A DNA stretch of 64,000 bases from Ruminococcaceae bacterium P7 (GCA_900100595.1 FMUA01000005.1:62001-126000), one strand, 5' to 3'. Shown: positions 33,264 through 41,898, numbered from the stretch's first letter. Notes: generated by a model from the sequence alone, not told the origin. Translations and numbers: made by a program.

Positions 33264-33564
33264 CTGCTCCTTCTATGACAAAATCTACGCTGCCGTCTGC
33301 GAGATACCCCGCGGACAGGTCGCGACCTACGGACAGGTCGCGGCGATGGCAGGCAGCGGCGGCGCGGCGCGTGCCGTCGGAAACGCCCTGCACCGCAATC
33401 CGAATCCGGAGGTGATACCCTGTCACCGCGTCGTCAACGCGCAGGGCAGGCTGGCGCCGAACTTTGCCTTCTGCGGCGACGAGGAACAGCAAAGGCGGCT
33501 AGAGGCGGAGGGTGTGGAGGTCGTCGACCATCATGTGGATCTGAAAAAATATCAGATGAGATAG
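33247..33564 (+). CDS. Minimal MGMT-family DNA alkyltransferase
   Basis: 105 residues, only the C-terminal DNA-binding/active-site domain of methylated-DNA--protein-cysteine methyltransferase. PRGQVATYGQVA, the recognition-helix arginine in ARAVGNAL and the acceptor Cys59 in VIPCHRVV are intact. It therefore could transfer O6-alkyl groups to itself, unlike alkyltransferase-like proteins that replace the Cys. ATG 33247 follows GGGGAG and lies within the last 17 bases of the peptidase gene, an unexpected functional pairing. The domain is short but complete for the C-terminal half. Confidence 0.88.
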   Translation: MNRQNDCSFYDKIYAAVCEIPRGQVATYGQVAAMAGSGGAARAVGNALHRNPNPEVIPCHRVVNAQGRLAPNFAFCGDEEQQRRLEAEGVEVVDHHVDLKKYQMR

Positions 33565-33598
33565 AAGAAGCGGACGCCGTCCGCTTCTTGCATTTTTT
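33565..33598 (+). terminator. Terminator after the MGMT gene
   Basis: AAGAAGCGGAC pairs with GTCCGCTTCTT (11 bp, three-base loop), followed by GCATTTTTT. Confidence 0.88.
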
Positions 33599-33616
33599 CG
33601 GAGAATATGATATACT
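33588..33616 (+). promoter_or_regulatory. SigA promoter of the Cof-type HAD gene
   Basis: TTGCAT (33588-33593), a 17-base spacer and TATACT (33611-33616). Overlaps the end of the preceding terminator. Confidence 0.6.
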
Positions 33617-33654
33617 AACAATAGATTGTGTGAATACGCTATTTGGTGGTTGCT

Positions 33655-34461
33655 ATGGATTACAAACTCATTGCGGTCGATATCGACGGCACACTAACGA
33701 ATTCACGAAAAGAAATTACACCGCGCACGCGTCACGCGCTTCTGGAGGCACAGGCAAAAGGCAAACGCGTGATTATCGCGTCGGGCAGACAGCCTCTCGG
33801 CGTCTACCCCATCGCGGAGGATCTGATGCTCGAGCGCTACAACGGGTACATCATGTCCTATAACGGCGGAAAAATCATCAGCTGCGACTCCAACCGCACG
33901 GTTATCAACCGGCTGTTTCCGCGCGAGTACCTCAGCGATATCGTGGGCGTGCTCAAGGACTCCAACATCACGATTCTCACCTTTGACGACAAGCGGATCT
34001 TCGCGGACAGCAAGGTCAACGATTACACCTTTGTGGAAAGCGAGGTTTCCAAGGCGGAGATGATAACCTGCGATGATTTTCTCGGGGCGGTGAAGTTTGA
34101 TTTCAACAAAATCCTTCTCGCGGGCGAGCCGATGGAACTGGATCAGTATCAGGCGGTTCTGCGCAAGCGCTACGACGGGCTGCTCGATATCTACAAGAGC
34201 GCGCCGTATTTTCTCGAGATCATGCCGCTCGGCATTTCAAAAGGCTCGATGCTGCCGCTTCTGCTGGAGCATCTCGGCGTGGACAGAGAAGAGCTCATTG
34301 CGTTCGGTGACAACTATAACGATATGACCATGATCGGCTACGCCGGAATGGGCGTGGCGATGGGCAACGGCGAGGATGAGGTCAAGAAGATCGCGAACTA
34401 CGTCTGCGAGTCCAACGACGAGGACGGCATCGCGAAAACACTGGAAAAATATGTACTGTGA
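33655..34461 (+). CDS. Cof-type HAD-IIB phosphatase
   Basis: 268 residues. Motif I AVDIDGTLTNS near residue 8, IIASGRQP (motif II), a large C2 cap, the Lys in ISKGSMLPLLLEHLG (motif III) and FGDNYNDMTMIGYAGMGVAMGNG (motif IV). Cof-family enzymes dephosphorylate diverse sugar phosphates and cofactors such as pyridoxal phosphate; the substrate is not readable. The frame opens at 33643, but ATG 33655 gives the canonical N-terminus with a weak GGTGG SD. Monocistronic. Confidence 0.92.
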   Translation: MDYKLIAVDIDGTLTNSRKEITPRTRHALLEAQAKGKRVIIASGRQPLGVYPIAEDLMLERYNGYIMSYNGGKIISCDSNRTVINRLFPREYLSDIVGVLKDSNITILTFDDKRIFADSKVNDYTFVESEVSKAEMITCDDFLGAVKFDFNKILLAGEPMELDQYQAVLRKRYDGLLDIYKSAPYFLEIMPLGISKGSMLPLLLEHLGVDREELIAFGDNYNDMTMIGYAGMGVAMGNGEDEVKKIANYVCESNDEDGIAKTLEKYVL

Positions 34462-34486
34462 CAGGGCGGTTTCCGCCCTGTTTTTT
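34462..34486 (+). terminator. Terminator of the Cof-type HAD gene
   Basis: CAGGGCGG pairs with CCGCCCTG around a three-base loop, followed by TTTTTT. Confidence 0.9.
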
Positions 34487-34642
34487 CTTGGCGGCACGGG
34501 TATTATTTAAATTGTACAAATTCAGGAGAAAAACTTTGGCAGGAGACAAATTCGCTTAATTCTTTTAACGAAAAACAGAAAAACTTCTCTAACTTATAAT
34601 AATAATGTATAAATAACCATATTTGTATAAGGAGGAGAATGT

Positions 34643-36880
34643 ATGGCACATTTCAAAAAAATTCTTGCCTTGTTGTTGGCGGTGTGTTTCATCCTGACAG
34701 TCGGTGTCGTCGCGGTATCCGCGGCGGAAGGCGACGCTGAGGACGAGGTTGCTGCAGGCGGCATCACGGTTCACTATTACTGCGAGGACGGCACTCCGAC
34801 AATTTATTATTGGAACGCCCTGCCCGTGAATCTTGAAACCTCATATCCGGGTAAGACAATGACACCTGAGGGTGATAACTATTATAAGTACACTTTCAGC
34901 AACTCGACAAAAATCAATATGCTGTTTATTGTAAACGGCAAGCAGTCTGCCGAGCTTACCCGCAACACCGGTGAATGGTGGTACAAGGGTAACAAGTGGT
35001 ATGACAAGAAACCCACACCCGGACCCGGTCCTGATGTTGACAGAACCGATTTCCGTGAGGATTCGATCTACTTTGTCATCACCACCCGTTTCTATGACGG
35101 CGACAAGAGCAACAACGTCCACTGCTGGGACGACAAAAAAGCGAACAACCCCGACTCCGACCCCGCTTGGAGAGGCGACTTCCAGGGTCTGATCGACAAG
35201 CTCGATTACATTAAGGCGCTCGGCTTTACCGCCATCTGGATCACGCCTGTTGTATCCAATGCTTCGGGCTATGACTACCACGGCTATCACGCCTTTGATT
35301 TCGGCACCGTCGATCCCCGTTATGAGAGCGAAGGCGCTGATTATCAGGATCTGATCAACGCGGTTCACGAAAAGGGCATGAAGGTTGTTCAGGATATCGT
35401 TTGGAACCACTCGGGCAACTTCGGCGAAGCGGAGCTTTGCCATATGTTCGACAAGCAATACAGCACCCTCAAGGATCTGGAGACCGCGGATTCCCTCGTG
35501 ATCAATCCCGACGGTCCTCTCGCGAAGAATGTTCCCAACTACGCTAGCCAGAATCCCGATCTGCAGTATCAGTCCCGTCTGAAGTGCATGAAAACAGACG
35601 CGATCGACAACGTGTTCAATTACCATCACGACGGCTCCATGAGCTATGAGTCCGCGAGTGAGCAGACCGGTCAGATGGCGGGCGACTGCGTCGACATCAA
35701 CACCGAGAAGCAGGAGGTTGCGGATTATCTGACCTCCACCTACGCGAAGTATGTTGACATGGGCGTTGATGCGTTCCGTCTCGATACCGAGAAGCACATC
35801 AGCCGCTGGACGCTCAACAACGCGTTCTTCCCCGCGTTTGACAAGTACGAGAACTTCTTCATCTTCGGCGAGGTCTGCGCCCGTGTCCGTGACGTATGGA
35901 ACCACGGTCTGCAGTCCGACTCCTGCCCGTTCTACGGCTGGAAGGAGACCGAGAGCGCATGGATGAACAACTGGTCTAAGACCGACTGGAAATCCAACTA
36001 TGACAACGCGATCGCGCACTTCAACGCTCACTCCAATGCGTCAGGCGCTCCCACCTCCGATAACGCATTCCTCAAAGGCGTGACCTATCACACACCCGAC
36101 TACAGCAAGTTCAACGGCACCGGCGTCATCGACTTCTCGATGCACTGGAACTTTGACAGCGCGCGCGACGCGTATAACTGCGGTCTCGGTGAGGATCAGT
36201 ACTTCAACGATTCCACATGGAACGTTATGTATGTTGACTCCCACGACTACGCTCCCGATAACCAGCAGACCGTCCGCTTCAACGGCGGTACCACCACTTG
36301 GGCGGAGAACATGGATCTGATGTTCACCTTCCGCGGCATCCCCTGCCTGTACTACGGCTCTGAGATCGAGTTCCAGAAGGGTCAGGTTATCGACGTTGGT
36401 CCCAACCAGCCTCTGTCCAAGACAGGACGCGCTTACTTCGGCGACCACCTCGAAGGCAGTGTAACTGCTTCCGACTTCGGCGTATACAACGCGAGCGGTA
36501 CGGTAGCGACAACGCTGAACAGCACGCTGGCGCAGCACGTCAGAAAGCTCAACATGATCAGACGTGCGATTCCCGCGCTCCAGAAGGGTCAGTACACCAC
36601 CTCCAACGTCACCGGCGGCAACATGGCGTTCACACGCCGCTATACCGCGAACGGCGTTGACAGCCTTGCGTGTGTCGCGATCTCCGGCGGCGCGACCTTC
36701 ACAGGTCTGCCCAACGGCACCTACATCGATGCGGTTACCGGCGATACCAAGCAGGTTACCAACGGCACACTGAGCGTTTCCGCAAGCGGTCAGGCAAACC
36801 TGAGAGTATATGTTTGCTGCGCAGGCGGATTCCAGGGTATCAGCGGCAAGATCGGTGATTCCAGCTCCTTCATGAAGTAA
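34643..36880 (+). CDS. Secreted alpha-amylase (GH13) with N-terminal starch-binding module
   Basis: 745 residues. Signal peptide MAHFKKILALLLAVCFILTV with cleavage near VSAAE. A CBM25/26-like starch-binding module occupies about 40-120 (VHYYCEDGTPTIYYWNAL; NTGEWWYKGNKWYD), followed by a Pro/Gly linker and a GH13 catalytic domain. The catalytic residues are Asp381 (DAFRLDTEKH), Glu410 (FIFGEVCA) and Asp535 (VDSHD); DIVWNHSGN is region I. A C-terminal beta domain ends the protein. No dockerin, S-layer or sorting signal is seen, so it is released or held by the binding module. It cleaves extracellular starch to maltodextrins. SD AAGGAGGAG, monocistronic; codon bias suggests high expression. Confidence 0.95.
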   Translation: MAHFKKILALLLAVCFILTVGVVAVSAAEGDAEDEVAAGGITVHYYCEDGTPTIYYWNALPVNLETSYPGKTMTPEGDNYYKYTFSNSTKINMLFIVNGKQSAELTRNTGEWWYKGNKWYDKKPTPGPGPDVDRTDFREDSIYFVITTRFYDGDKSNNVHCWDDKKANNPDSDPAWRGDFQGLIDKLDYIKALGFTAIWITPVVSNASGYDYHGYHAFDFGTVDPRYESEGADYQDLINAVHEKGMKVVQDIVWNHSGNFGEAELCHMFDKQYSTLKDLETADSLVINPDGPLAKNVPNYASQNPDLQYQSRLKCMKTDAIDNVFNYHHDGSMSYESASEQTGQMAGDCVDINTEKQEVADYLTSTYAKYVDMGVDAFRLDTEKHISRWTLNNAFFPAFDKYENFFIFGEVCARVRDVWNHGLQSDSCPFYGWKETESAWMNNWSKTDWKSNYDNAIAHFNAHSNASGAPTSDNAFLKGVTYHTPDYSKFNGTGVIDFSMHWNFDSARDAYNCGLGEDQYFNDSTWNVMYVDSHDYAPDNQQTVRFNGGTTTWAENMDLMFTFRGIPCLYYGSEIEFQKGQVIDVGPNQPLSKTGRAYFGDHLEGSVTASDFGVYNASGTVATTLNSTLAQHVRKLNMIRRAIPALQKGQYTTSNVTGGNMAFTRRYTANGVDSLACVAISGGATFTGLPNGTYIDAVTGDTKQVTNGTLSVSASGQANLRVYVCCAGGFQGISGKIGDSSSFMK

Positions 36881-36898
36881 TTCCAACGACATACATGA

Positions 36899-36931
36899 AA
36901 AAGGCCGGCTCCTTTGAGCCGACCTTTTTTT
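36899..36931 (+). terminator. Terminator of the secreted amylase gene
   Basis: AAAGGCCGGCTC and GAGCCGACCTTT pair with one mismatch, followed by TTTTTT. Confidence 0.88.
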
Positions 36932-36943
36932 GCGCTGTCAGGA

Positions 36944-36976
36944 AACAAAAAACAGGCGGAATAACTCCGCCTGTTT
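36944..36976 (-). terminator. Terminator of the coiled-coil protein gene (minus strand)
   Basis: On the minus strand AAACAGGCGGA pairs with TCCGCCTGTTT around a five-base loop, followed by a T-run. It faces the amylase terminator. Confidence 0.85.
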
Positions 36977-36994
36977 GATTACTCTTTGCGTCAA

Positions 36995-37645
36995 TCAGAA
37001 CAGCTCCTGATCGGGATATTCCTCGTCGAGAGCCTCCTTGACCGCCTTGTGGATGTGCTCCTTCGATTCGCCGACGCTCTCTACGACCGCGTCCTTGACG
37101 GCTGCCGCCTTGTTTTTGAGGGCTTCCGCTTTCTCGACAGCTTCCTCCGCCTTTTCTTCGACCGCTTCCTTGACCTCCTCGACCTTCTCCCTGACGGAAG
37201 GCTCGCAGTTCTCAAAAGGGCTGGAGCTGTAGTCGTCCTCGTTGGAGCAGGCGACGGTGATGTCGACGACCTCCTCCTGCTTGACCTCGTGCTTTTCTAC
37301 AGTGGAGGGAGAGGCGTAGATGAACTCGTTCTGCTGCTCGAGAACGCTTCTGTAGCATTCGCGCGCTCTTGCAATCTTCGCCTTGCTTTTGTCGACGACC
37401 TCGACAAGGTTCTTCTGCTTTTCACCGGCAACGGCTCCGTCCTTCTTGAGCGCCTCGTAAAATTCCTTGCCCAGCTCGATATAAGCGCGGTTCATCAGCT
37501 CGCTCTCGCTCTTCATCACCATTCTCAGGCGGTTGAGCTTCGCCTTGGTGCGGTTTTTCTCAACGAAATTCTGCGCGACTGTGCTGAGAGAATCCGCGGC
37601 GGTGTTCATCGTGCTTTTGACCTTATCAAAAAATTCCTTGTTCAT
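36995..37645 (-). CDS. Coiled-coil protein of unknown function
   Basis: 216 residues, strongly helical and charged, no signal peptide. The N-terminal half (about 1-110) is a long amphipathic helix region (FDKVKSTMNTAADSLSTVAQ; KAKLNRLRMVMKSE). A Ser/Asp-rich break follows near 120-145, then a heptad Glu/Lys/Ala coiled coil (EKVEEVKEAVEEKAEEAVEK). The wording resembles cytoplasmic helical proteins of the CsbD/phasin/late-embryogenesis kind, but I cannot assign a family. SD AAGGAG before ATG 37645. It is transcribed divergently from the CpXC gene. Confidence 0.75.
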   Translation of the reverse strand: MNKEFFDKVKSTMNTAADSLSTVAQNFVEKNRTKAKLNRLRMVMKSESELMNRAYIELGKEFYEALKKDGAVAGEKQKNLVEVVDKSKAKIARARECYRSVLEQQNEFIYASPSTVEKHEVKQEEVVDITVACSNEDDYSSSPFENCEPSVREKVEEVKEAVEEKAEEAVEKAEALKNKAAAVKDAVVESVGESKEHIHKAVKEALDEEYPDQELF

Positions 37646-37685
37646 ATAGAAAAACTCCTTGTATGATATTTTAAAACTACTATAT

Positions 37686-37714
37686 ATTATGACAGATTAT
37701 TTTCAATAAATCAA
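37686..37714 (-). promoter_or_regulatory. SigA promoter of the coiled-coil protein gene
   Basis: Minus strand: TTGATT, a 17-base spacer and CATAAT. It ends 19 bases from the divergent promoter at 37733. Confidence 0.62.
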
Positions 37715-37732
37715 CAATTTTTTGAAAATTGC

Positions 37733-37761
37733 TTGTGAAAACTCTTGTTTGTTGGTATAAT
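37733..37761 (+). promoter_or_regulatory. SigA promoter of the CpXC-protein gene
   Basis: TTGTGA (37733-37738), a 17-base spacer and perfect TATAAT (37756-37761). Confidence 0.65.
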
Positions 37762-37782
37762 GGTTGCAGTGAGGTGTTTATC

Positions 37783-38481
37783 ATGCCCGAAAAGAAGGTA
37801 ATCAAAGCCGTTGTCTGCCCGATGTGCGGTGAACTCGGCAAAGCTGAAATATATACCAGCGTCAACGCGACGGTCAACCGTGAGCAGCGGGACAAGGTGC
37901 TCGACGGCGAGCTGTTCGCGTGGAAGTGTCCTGCCTGCGGCTATTCCGCGCGGCTGACCTATCCCGTTCTTTACAACGACATGAAAAACCGTTTTATGGT
38001 TTATATGATCCCCAAGATCGACCGTTTCCAGCTCTGCGACAAGGAGCTGGAGGAGAAGTACAGCAACCTGCGCAACATCAGCAAGCGCGTGGTCGCGGAC
38101 TTCAACGCATTCAAGGAGAAGATCTTTATTTTCGAGTCGGGACTGGACGATATGGCGATCGAGCTGACAAAGGCGGTCATCAGCCAGACGGTTTCCAAGA
38201 AGCTCGGCGGCGTGGAGGTCAAGGAGGGTTATCTCTCGATGTATGACCGCGAGAGCAACACGATGGGCTTCACCTATTTTACGGGTGAGGAAATGACGCC
38301 CTTCGTGCAGACCGCGCGTCTGGAAATTTACGGAAAGTCAAAGGAGATCGTCGAGCAGTTTGCCGTCAAGGACAAAAAGCTCAAGGGCTTTATCAAGGTC
38401 GACGGCGAGTGGGCGGACAATATCCTGTACCGCTACAAGCGAGCCAAGAAAATCGAGCGGCTCAACAAGATGAAGGAATGA
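37783..38481 (+). CDS. CpXC-domain protein
   Basis: 232 residues, cytoplasmic. Two zinc-ribbon halves, CPMCGELG near residue 12 and CPACGYSA near 49, form the CpXC domain. A roughly 180-residue alpha/beta part follows (LYNDMKNRFMVYMIP; FKEKIFIFESGLDDMAIELTKAVI). Members of this family are widespread in Clostridia and of unknown function. The frame opens at 37729, but ATG 37783 has the SD (GAGGTG). Monocistronic. Confidence 0.85.
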   Translation: MPEKKVIKAVVCPMCGELGKAEIYTSVNATVNREQRDKVLDGELFAWKCPACGYSARLTYPVLYNDMKNRFMVYMIPKIDRFQLCDKELEEKYSNLRNISKRVVADFNAFKEKIFIFESGLDDMAIELTKAVISQTVSKKLGGVEVKEGYLSMYDRESNTMGFTYFTGEEMTPFVQTARLEIYGKSKEIVEQFAVKDKKLKGFIKVDGEWADNILYRYKRAKKIERLNKMKE

Positions 38482-38482
38482 G

Positions 38483-38513
38483 AAAAGACGTGCCGGAGCG
38501 CACGTCTTTTTTT
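38483..38513 (+). terminator. Terminator of the CpXC-protein gene
   Basis: AAAAGACGTGC pairs with GCACGTCTTTT, followed by TTT. It lies just beyond the crcB stop, so it may also act between the convergent genes. Confidence 0.88.
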
Positions 38514-38519
38514 GCGAGA

Positions 38520-38888
38520 TCATATCGTAATCAGTCCCGACAGCTTTCTGCCGATCCATACGCCCGCGACGCAGCAAACGACGCTGAGCAGCGCGTAGAG
38601 GGCAGAGAGAAGGTAGTTTCCCTTTTCCAGCAGCTGCCACGCTTCGAGAGAGAACGTCGAAAAGGTGGTGAAGCCGCCGCAGACGCCCGTTTTCCAGAAC
38701 AGCGCCACGTTGGGAGAGAGGTCGTCCCGCGTGCCGAGCAGACCGGCGATGAAGCCGATCGCCATCGCGCCGAGGATGTTGGTCATCAGGGTGATGGACG
38801 GAAATTCCGTCCTGACGGGAATCAGGCTGAGGGCATATCTGCCCGCCGCGCCGAGAGCGCCGCCGAGGGCGACAAAGAAAAATCCCAT
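38520..38888 (-). CDS. crcB: Fluoride exporter CrcB/Fluc
   Basis: 122 residues with four membrane helices, the usual Fluc size. A dual-topology dimeric F- channel that expels fluoride. Signature blocks GGALGAAGRY near residue 10, TLMTNILGAMAIGF (conserved Asn) and VCGGFTTFSTFS (about 70-81, Phe box) are intact. It sits 12 bases after the YoaK-like gene and presumably shares its transcript. No fluoride riboswitch was recognised directly upstream. Confidence 0.93.
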   Translation of the reverse strand: MGFFFVALGGALGAAGRYALSLIPVRTEFPSITLMTNILGAMAIGFIAGLLGTRDDLSPNVALFWKTGVCGGFTTFSTFSLEAWQLLEKGNYLLSALYALLSVVCCVAGVWIGRKLSGLITI

Positions 38889-38900
38889 AAGCGCCTCCGT

Positions 38901-39569
38901 CTAATAATCGCTGAATGTTTTGATTTTCTCGCTTTCGTAGCGGTAATAGGCGACGGCAGCGAGGATGATGAAGATATAGCAGAACCAGATGCTCTGCGAG
39001 GAAAAATACAAGCTGATCAGGCAGCTTGCCGCCACGCCGATGTGGAAGAACAGCAGCGTCGCCCAATAGAACCGCGCGTTCCGTGCGGATTTTGCGTCCC
39101 TGTCCATGATGTAGTTGGTGAGCTGGATCACCGCCTGACGGACGTTGTTCGACGAGAAGATCGTGGAGCTGGAATTGCCGCCTGCCGTCTTGAACGCGTT
39201 CCACTGAACGGGCATCGCAAAGACGATCGGCAGCACCGAAAGATAGGCGTTGCCGCTGAAGCAGAGCAGTCCTACCAACGGAATCGACGCCGCCGTGATC
39301 ATCAGGCTGATGATTTTCATGCTCAGCCGCGAGTACCGCCTGCAGACGACGTAAAAGGCGTTCGCCGCGCAGTAAACGAAAAAGAGCAGCACCATGAAGC
39401 CGATGCTTTCGAGGTTGCCCGAGCAGGCGCTGAGAACCAGCTTGACGAGGTTGCCCGTCTGCGCGTTCGCCATGATGTCGAGGTGATTGAAGATAGTATA
39501 GCCCGCCATAAAACCGCCGATCATGCTGACGGCGTGGTGCAGCGTTTTTTGTTTTCTGACGATTTCCAT
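38901..39569 (-). CDS. YoaK/DUF1275-family membrane protein
   Basis: 222 residues with about six membrane segments. The N-terminal block GGFMAGYTIFNHLDIMANAQTGNLVKL matches the DUF1275 signature (usual G-N-x-Q-T-G-N). Family members are small membrane proteins of uncertain function, possibly transporters. A weak SD (TCAGAGA) precedes ATG 39569. Upstream of crcB in the same orientation. Confidence 0.85.
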   Translation of the reverse strand: MEIVRKQKTLHHAVSMIGGFMAGYTIFNHLDIMANAQTGNLVKLVLSACSGNLESIGFMVLLFFVYCAANAFYVVCRRYSRLSMKIISLMITAASIPLVGLLCFSGNAYLSVLPIVFAMPVQWNAFKTAGGNSSSTIFSSNNVRQAVIQLTNYIMDRDAKSARNARFYWATLLFFHIGVAASCLISLYFSSQSIWFCYIFIILAAVAYYRYESEKIKTFSDY

Positions 39570-39592
39570 TTCTCTGATCCCGCCTGCAAAGC

Positions 39593-39616
39593 AGGGCAGT
39601 CCGTTGGGACTGCCCT
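39593..39616 (-). terminator. Hairpin after citrate synthase, weak terminator
   Basis: AGGGCAGTCC and GGACTGCCCT form a perfect 10-bp stem with a four-base loop. The minus-strand flank GCTTTG is only a weak T-tract, so some read-through to yoaK-crcB is possible. Confidence 0.55.
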
Positions 39617-39633
39617 ATTTTGGTGATATGCTG

Positions 39634-41004
39634 TTATCTTTCGCGTATATTCTTGTAGTCCTTTTCGGTGGAGATGCTCATGTAGGCAGGACGGATGATC
39701 TTGCCCATGTTCACCAGCTCCTCCAGACGGTGCGCGCTCCAGCCCGCGATTCTCGCAGTCGCGAAGAGCGGCGTATACAGCTCGCAGGGAATGTCAAGCA
39801 TGCTGTAGAGCAGACCGCTGTAGAAGTCCACGTTGGACGCGACGCCCTTGTAGATGCGTCTCTTTTTGCCGATGACCTGAGGCGCGAGCTTCTCGACTCT
39901 CTCATAGAGGTCGAACTCGTTGTCAAAGCCCTCGACGTGCGCGAGGTTCTTTACCGCGCCCTTGAGGAGAATCTGACGCGGGTCGGAAATCGTGTAGACC
40001 GCGTGACCCATACCGTAAATCAAGCCCTTGCGGTCGAACGCTTCACGGTCAAGCAGCTTCTCGAGATAAGCGGTGATCTCGTCGTTGTCCTTCCAGTCCC
40101 TGAGGTTTTCCTTCATGTCCTCGAACATCTCGAAAACCTTGACGTTCGCGCCGCCGTGCTTGGGACCCTTGAGGGACGCCAATGCAGCCGCGACCGCGGA
40201 ATAAGTATCGGTTCCCGAGGAAGTGACGACGTGAGTGGTGAAGGTGGAGTTGTTACCGCCGCCGTGCTCCATGTGGAGAACCAGCGCCATGTCGAGCACC
40301 TTCGCCTCGAGGTCGGTGTATTTCCTGTCGGGACGCAGCAGCGAGAGGATGACCTCCGCCGTGGACATGGTCGGCTCCGCGCGGTGGATGTAAAGACTGT
40401 TCTCGCGGATATAGTGGTTATAAGCGTGGTAGCCGTACACGCTGAGCATCGGAAATACCGAAATCAGCTGGATGCACTGGCGCAGCACGTTGTTGATCGA
40501 TGTATCGTTAGGATTCTTGTCGTAGCAGAACAGTGTCAGGACAGAGCGCGCGATGGAGTTCATCATATCCTCACTCGGCGCTTTGAGAATGACGTCGCGG
40601 ACAAAGTTCTGCGGCAGCGTCCTGTATTGAACGAGCAGCTCGCGGAAATTCATGAGCTGTTCCTTCTTGGGCAGCTCGCCGAAGAGCAGGAGGTAAACAA
40701 CCTCCTCAAAGCCGAAGCGGTCGTCTCGGCGGATGCCGTTGACGATATCGTTGACGTTGTAGCCGCGGTAATACAGCTCGCCGTCACAGGGAACCAGCTT
40801 TCCGTCTACCATTTTGTTTTGCTTGATGGTGGAAATGTCGGTCAGACCCGTCAGAACGCCCTTGCCGTCGATGTCGCGCAGACCGCGCTTGACGTCGAAC
40901 TTGCCGTAGAGCGAAGTGTCGATGGTCGAATTTGACATCATTTTTTCCGCCAGATAATTGATTTCGGGGGTGTTTTCAGAATAATCCCAGGTATCGTGTA
41001 CCAT
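39634..41004 (-). CDS. gltA: Citrate synthase
   Basis: 456 residues. Condenses acetyl-CoA (from PFOR) with oxaloacetate to citrate, giving 2-oxoglutarate for glutamate and arginine synthesis. Conserved blocks: LVLHMEHGGGNNSTFTTHVV, the catalytic-His block SLKGPKHGGANVKVFEM, YGMGHAVYTISDPR (second His) and NVDFYSGLLYSML with the catalytic Asp. Longer than typical type I enzymes, as in clostridial forms with an N-terminal extension. GTG 41013 opens the frame, but ATG 41004 follows GGGAG and is chosen. Own promoter. Confidence 0.95.
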   Translation of the reverse strand: MVHDTWDYSENTPEINYLAEKMMSNSTIDTSLYGKFDVKRGLRDIDGKGVLTGLTDISTIKQNKMVDGKLVPCDGELYYRGYNVNDIVNGIRRDDRFGFEEVVYLLLFGELPKKEQLMNFRELLVQYRTLPQNFVRDVILKAPSEDMMNSIARSVLTLFCYDKNPNDTSINNVLRQCIQLISVFPMLSVYGYHAYNHYIRENSLYIHRAEPTMSTAEVILSLLRPDRKYTDLEAKVLDMALVLHMEHGGGNNSTFTTHVVTSSGTDTYSAVAAALASLKGPKHGGANVKVFEMFEDMKENLRDWKDNDEITAYLEKLLDREAFDRKGLIYGMGHAVYTISDPRQILLKGAVKNLAHVEGFDNEFDLYERVEKLAPQVIGKKRRIYKGVASNVDFYSGLLYSMLDIPCELYTPLFATARIAGWSAHRLEELVNMGKIIRPAYMSISTEKDYKNIRER

Positions 41005-41069
41005 AAGAATCACTCCCTTTCTCGAAAAATTCTCTCTGTATTTTCTTGCTATTTCCCTGTAGAATTAAC

Positions 41070-41098
41070 ATTATAGCACATTTTTCCGAAAAACGCAA
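41070..41098 (-). promoter_or_regulatory. SigA promoter of citrate synthase
   Basis: Minus strand: TTGCGT, a 17-base spacer and perfect TATAAT. Confidence 0.7.
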
Positions 41099-41113
41099 GT
41101 GCCGCAGTCGGTT

Positions 41114-41620
41114 TTAACGCTTTAAAACACGGATGATCTCGTTGATATACATTCTGTGATAGTCGTTCTCGCCGTAGCATTGGAATACCGCGGGGTCGAT
41201 GACGGAATCCGCGTTCAAATCCTGCGCATAGAGCTTGCGGCAGATCAGCACCAGCCGCGCCTCCTCAAAATACGGCACGCCGTCGTCGGTGAAAGCGGGC
41301 GTCAGACCGGTTTCCTTTACCTTGTCGACGTCCCTGCCGCTGTGGGAGCCGCAGTAGCTCAGCGCCTTGCGGAAGCTGTCGTCAAAGAAGCAGAGCGACA
41401 TCAGCTCTCCCTTTTCGAGATATTCATAGGTGTAGCGCTGCGGACGGATGAAGGTGAACGCGACGGGGTTGTTCCACATGATGCCCATGCCGCCCCAGCT
41501 GATGGTCATGGTGTTGAAGTTTTCCTTCGTGCCCGCCGTGACGAGCGCCCAGTCCCTGCCGACCAGCTCAAAGGTATTGTCGTTGATCTGATAGGGTGAA
41601 ATTTCCATAAAGTGTGACAT
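41114..41620 (-). CDS. Flavin reductase-like (FMN-binding split-barrel) protein
   Basis: 168 residues, cytoplasmic. ALVTAGTKENFNTMTISWGGMGIMWNNPVAFTFIRPQRYTYEYLE follows the pattern of the flavin-reductase-like domain that binds FMN; HSGRDVDKVKETGLTP is the second family block. It probably reduces or carries FMN for an unknown partner oxidoreductase. The frame extends to 41704, but ATG 41620 has the SD (AAAGGA). It is not part of the citrate synthase unit because its own promoter lies upstream. Confidence 0.87.
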   Translation of the reverse strand: MSHFMEISPYQINDNTFELVGRDWALVTAGTKENFNTMTISWGGMGIMWNNPVAFTFIRPQRYTYEYLEKGELMSLCFFDDSFRKALSYCGSHSGRDVDKVKETGLTPAFTDDGVPYFEEARLVLICRKLYAQDLNADSVIDPAVFQCYGENDYHRMYINEIIRVLKR

Positions 41621-41653
41621 CCAATCATTCCTTTTCAAATTGTTCTTTTCTAT

Positions 41654-41682
41654 AGTATAGCAGAAAGCGGAATAATATGCAA
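41654..41682 (-). promoter_or_regulatory. SigA promoter of the flavin-reductase-like gene
   Basis: Minus strand: TTGCAT, a 17-base spacer and TATACT. Confidence 0.65.
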
Positions 41683-41730
41683 GATATACCCGTAAAATAT
41701 TCACTTATATGCATAAATAAGCGGAAATAA

Positions 41731-41748
41731 TGAATAATTAATTTTTCA
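41731..41748. promoter_or_regulatory. Weak ArgR-box-like sequence
   Basis: TGAATAATTAATTTTTCA has the TGAAT...TTCA arms of Arg operators but imperfect spacing. It lies 150 bases before the argG promoter, so regulation by ArgR is only a guess. Confidence 0.2.
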
Positions 41749-41898
41749 TCCAAAAGTATTTCCACTGTGCTCAAAGCGGGAAAATCCCGCTGAGCGCCGA
41801 AAAATCCGACTTTCTTTGAGCGGGTTGAGCGAAAAGATTGCACCTTTCCGCGCGATTTTGTGCAAAGCTGCGAAGTTGCATAAATATTCAAAAAGGTC

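Noticed and set aside
38520..39569. Fluoride riboswitch for crcB
   Set aside because: crcB follows the YoaK-like gene by 12 bases, and no fluoride-riboswitch motif was recognised upstream of that gene.
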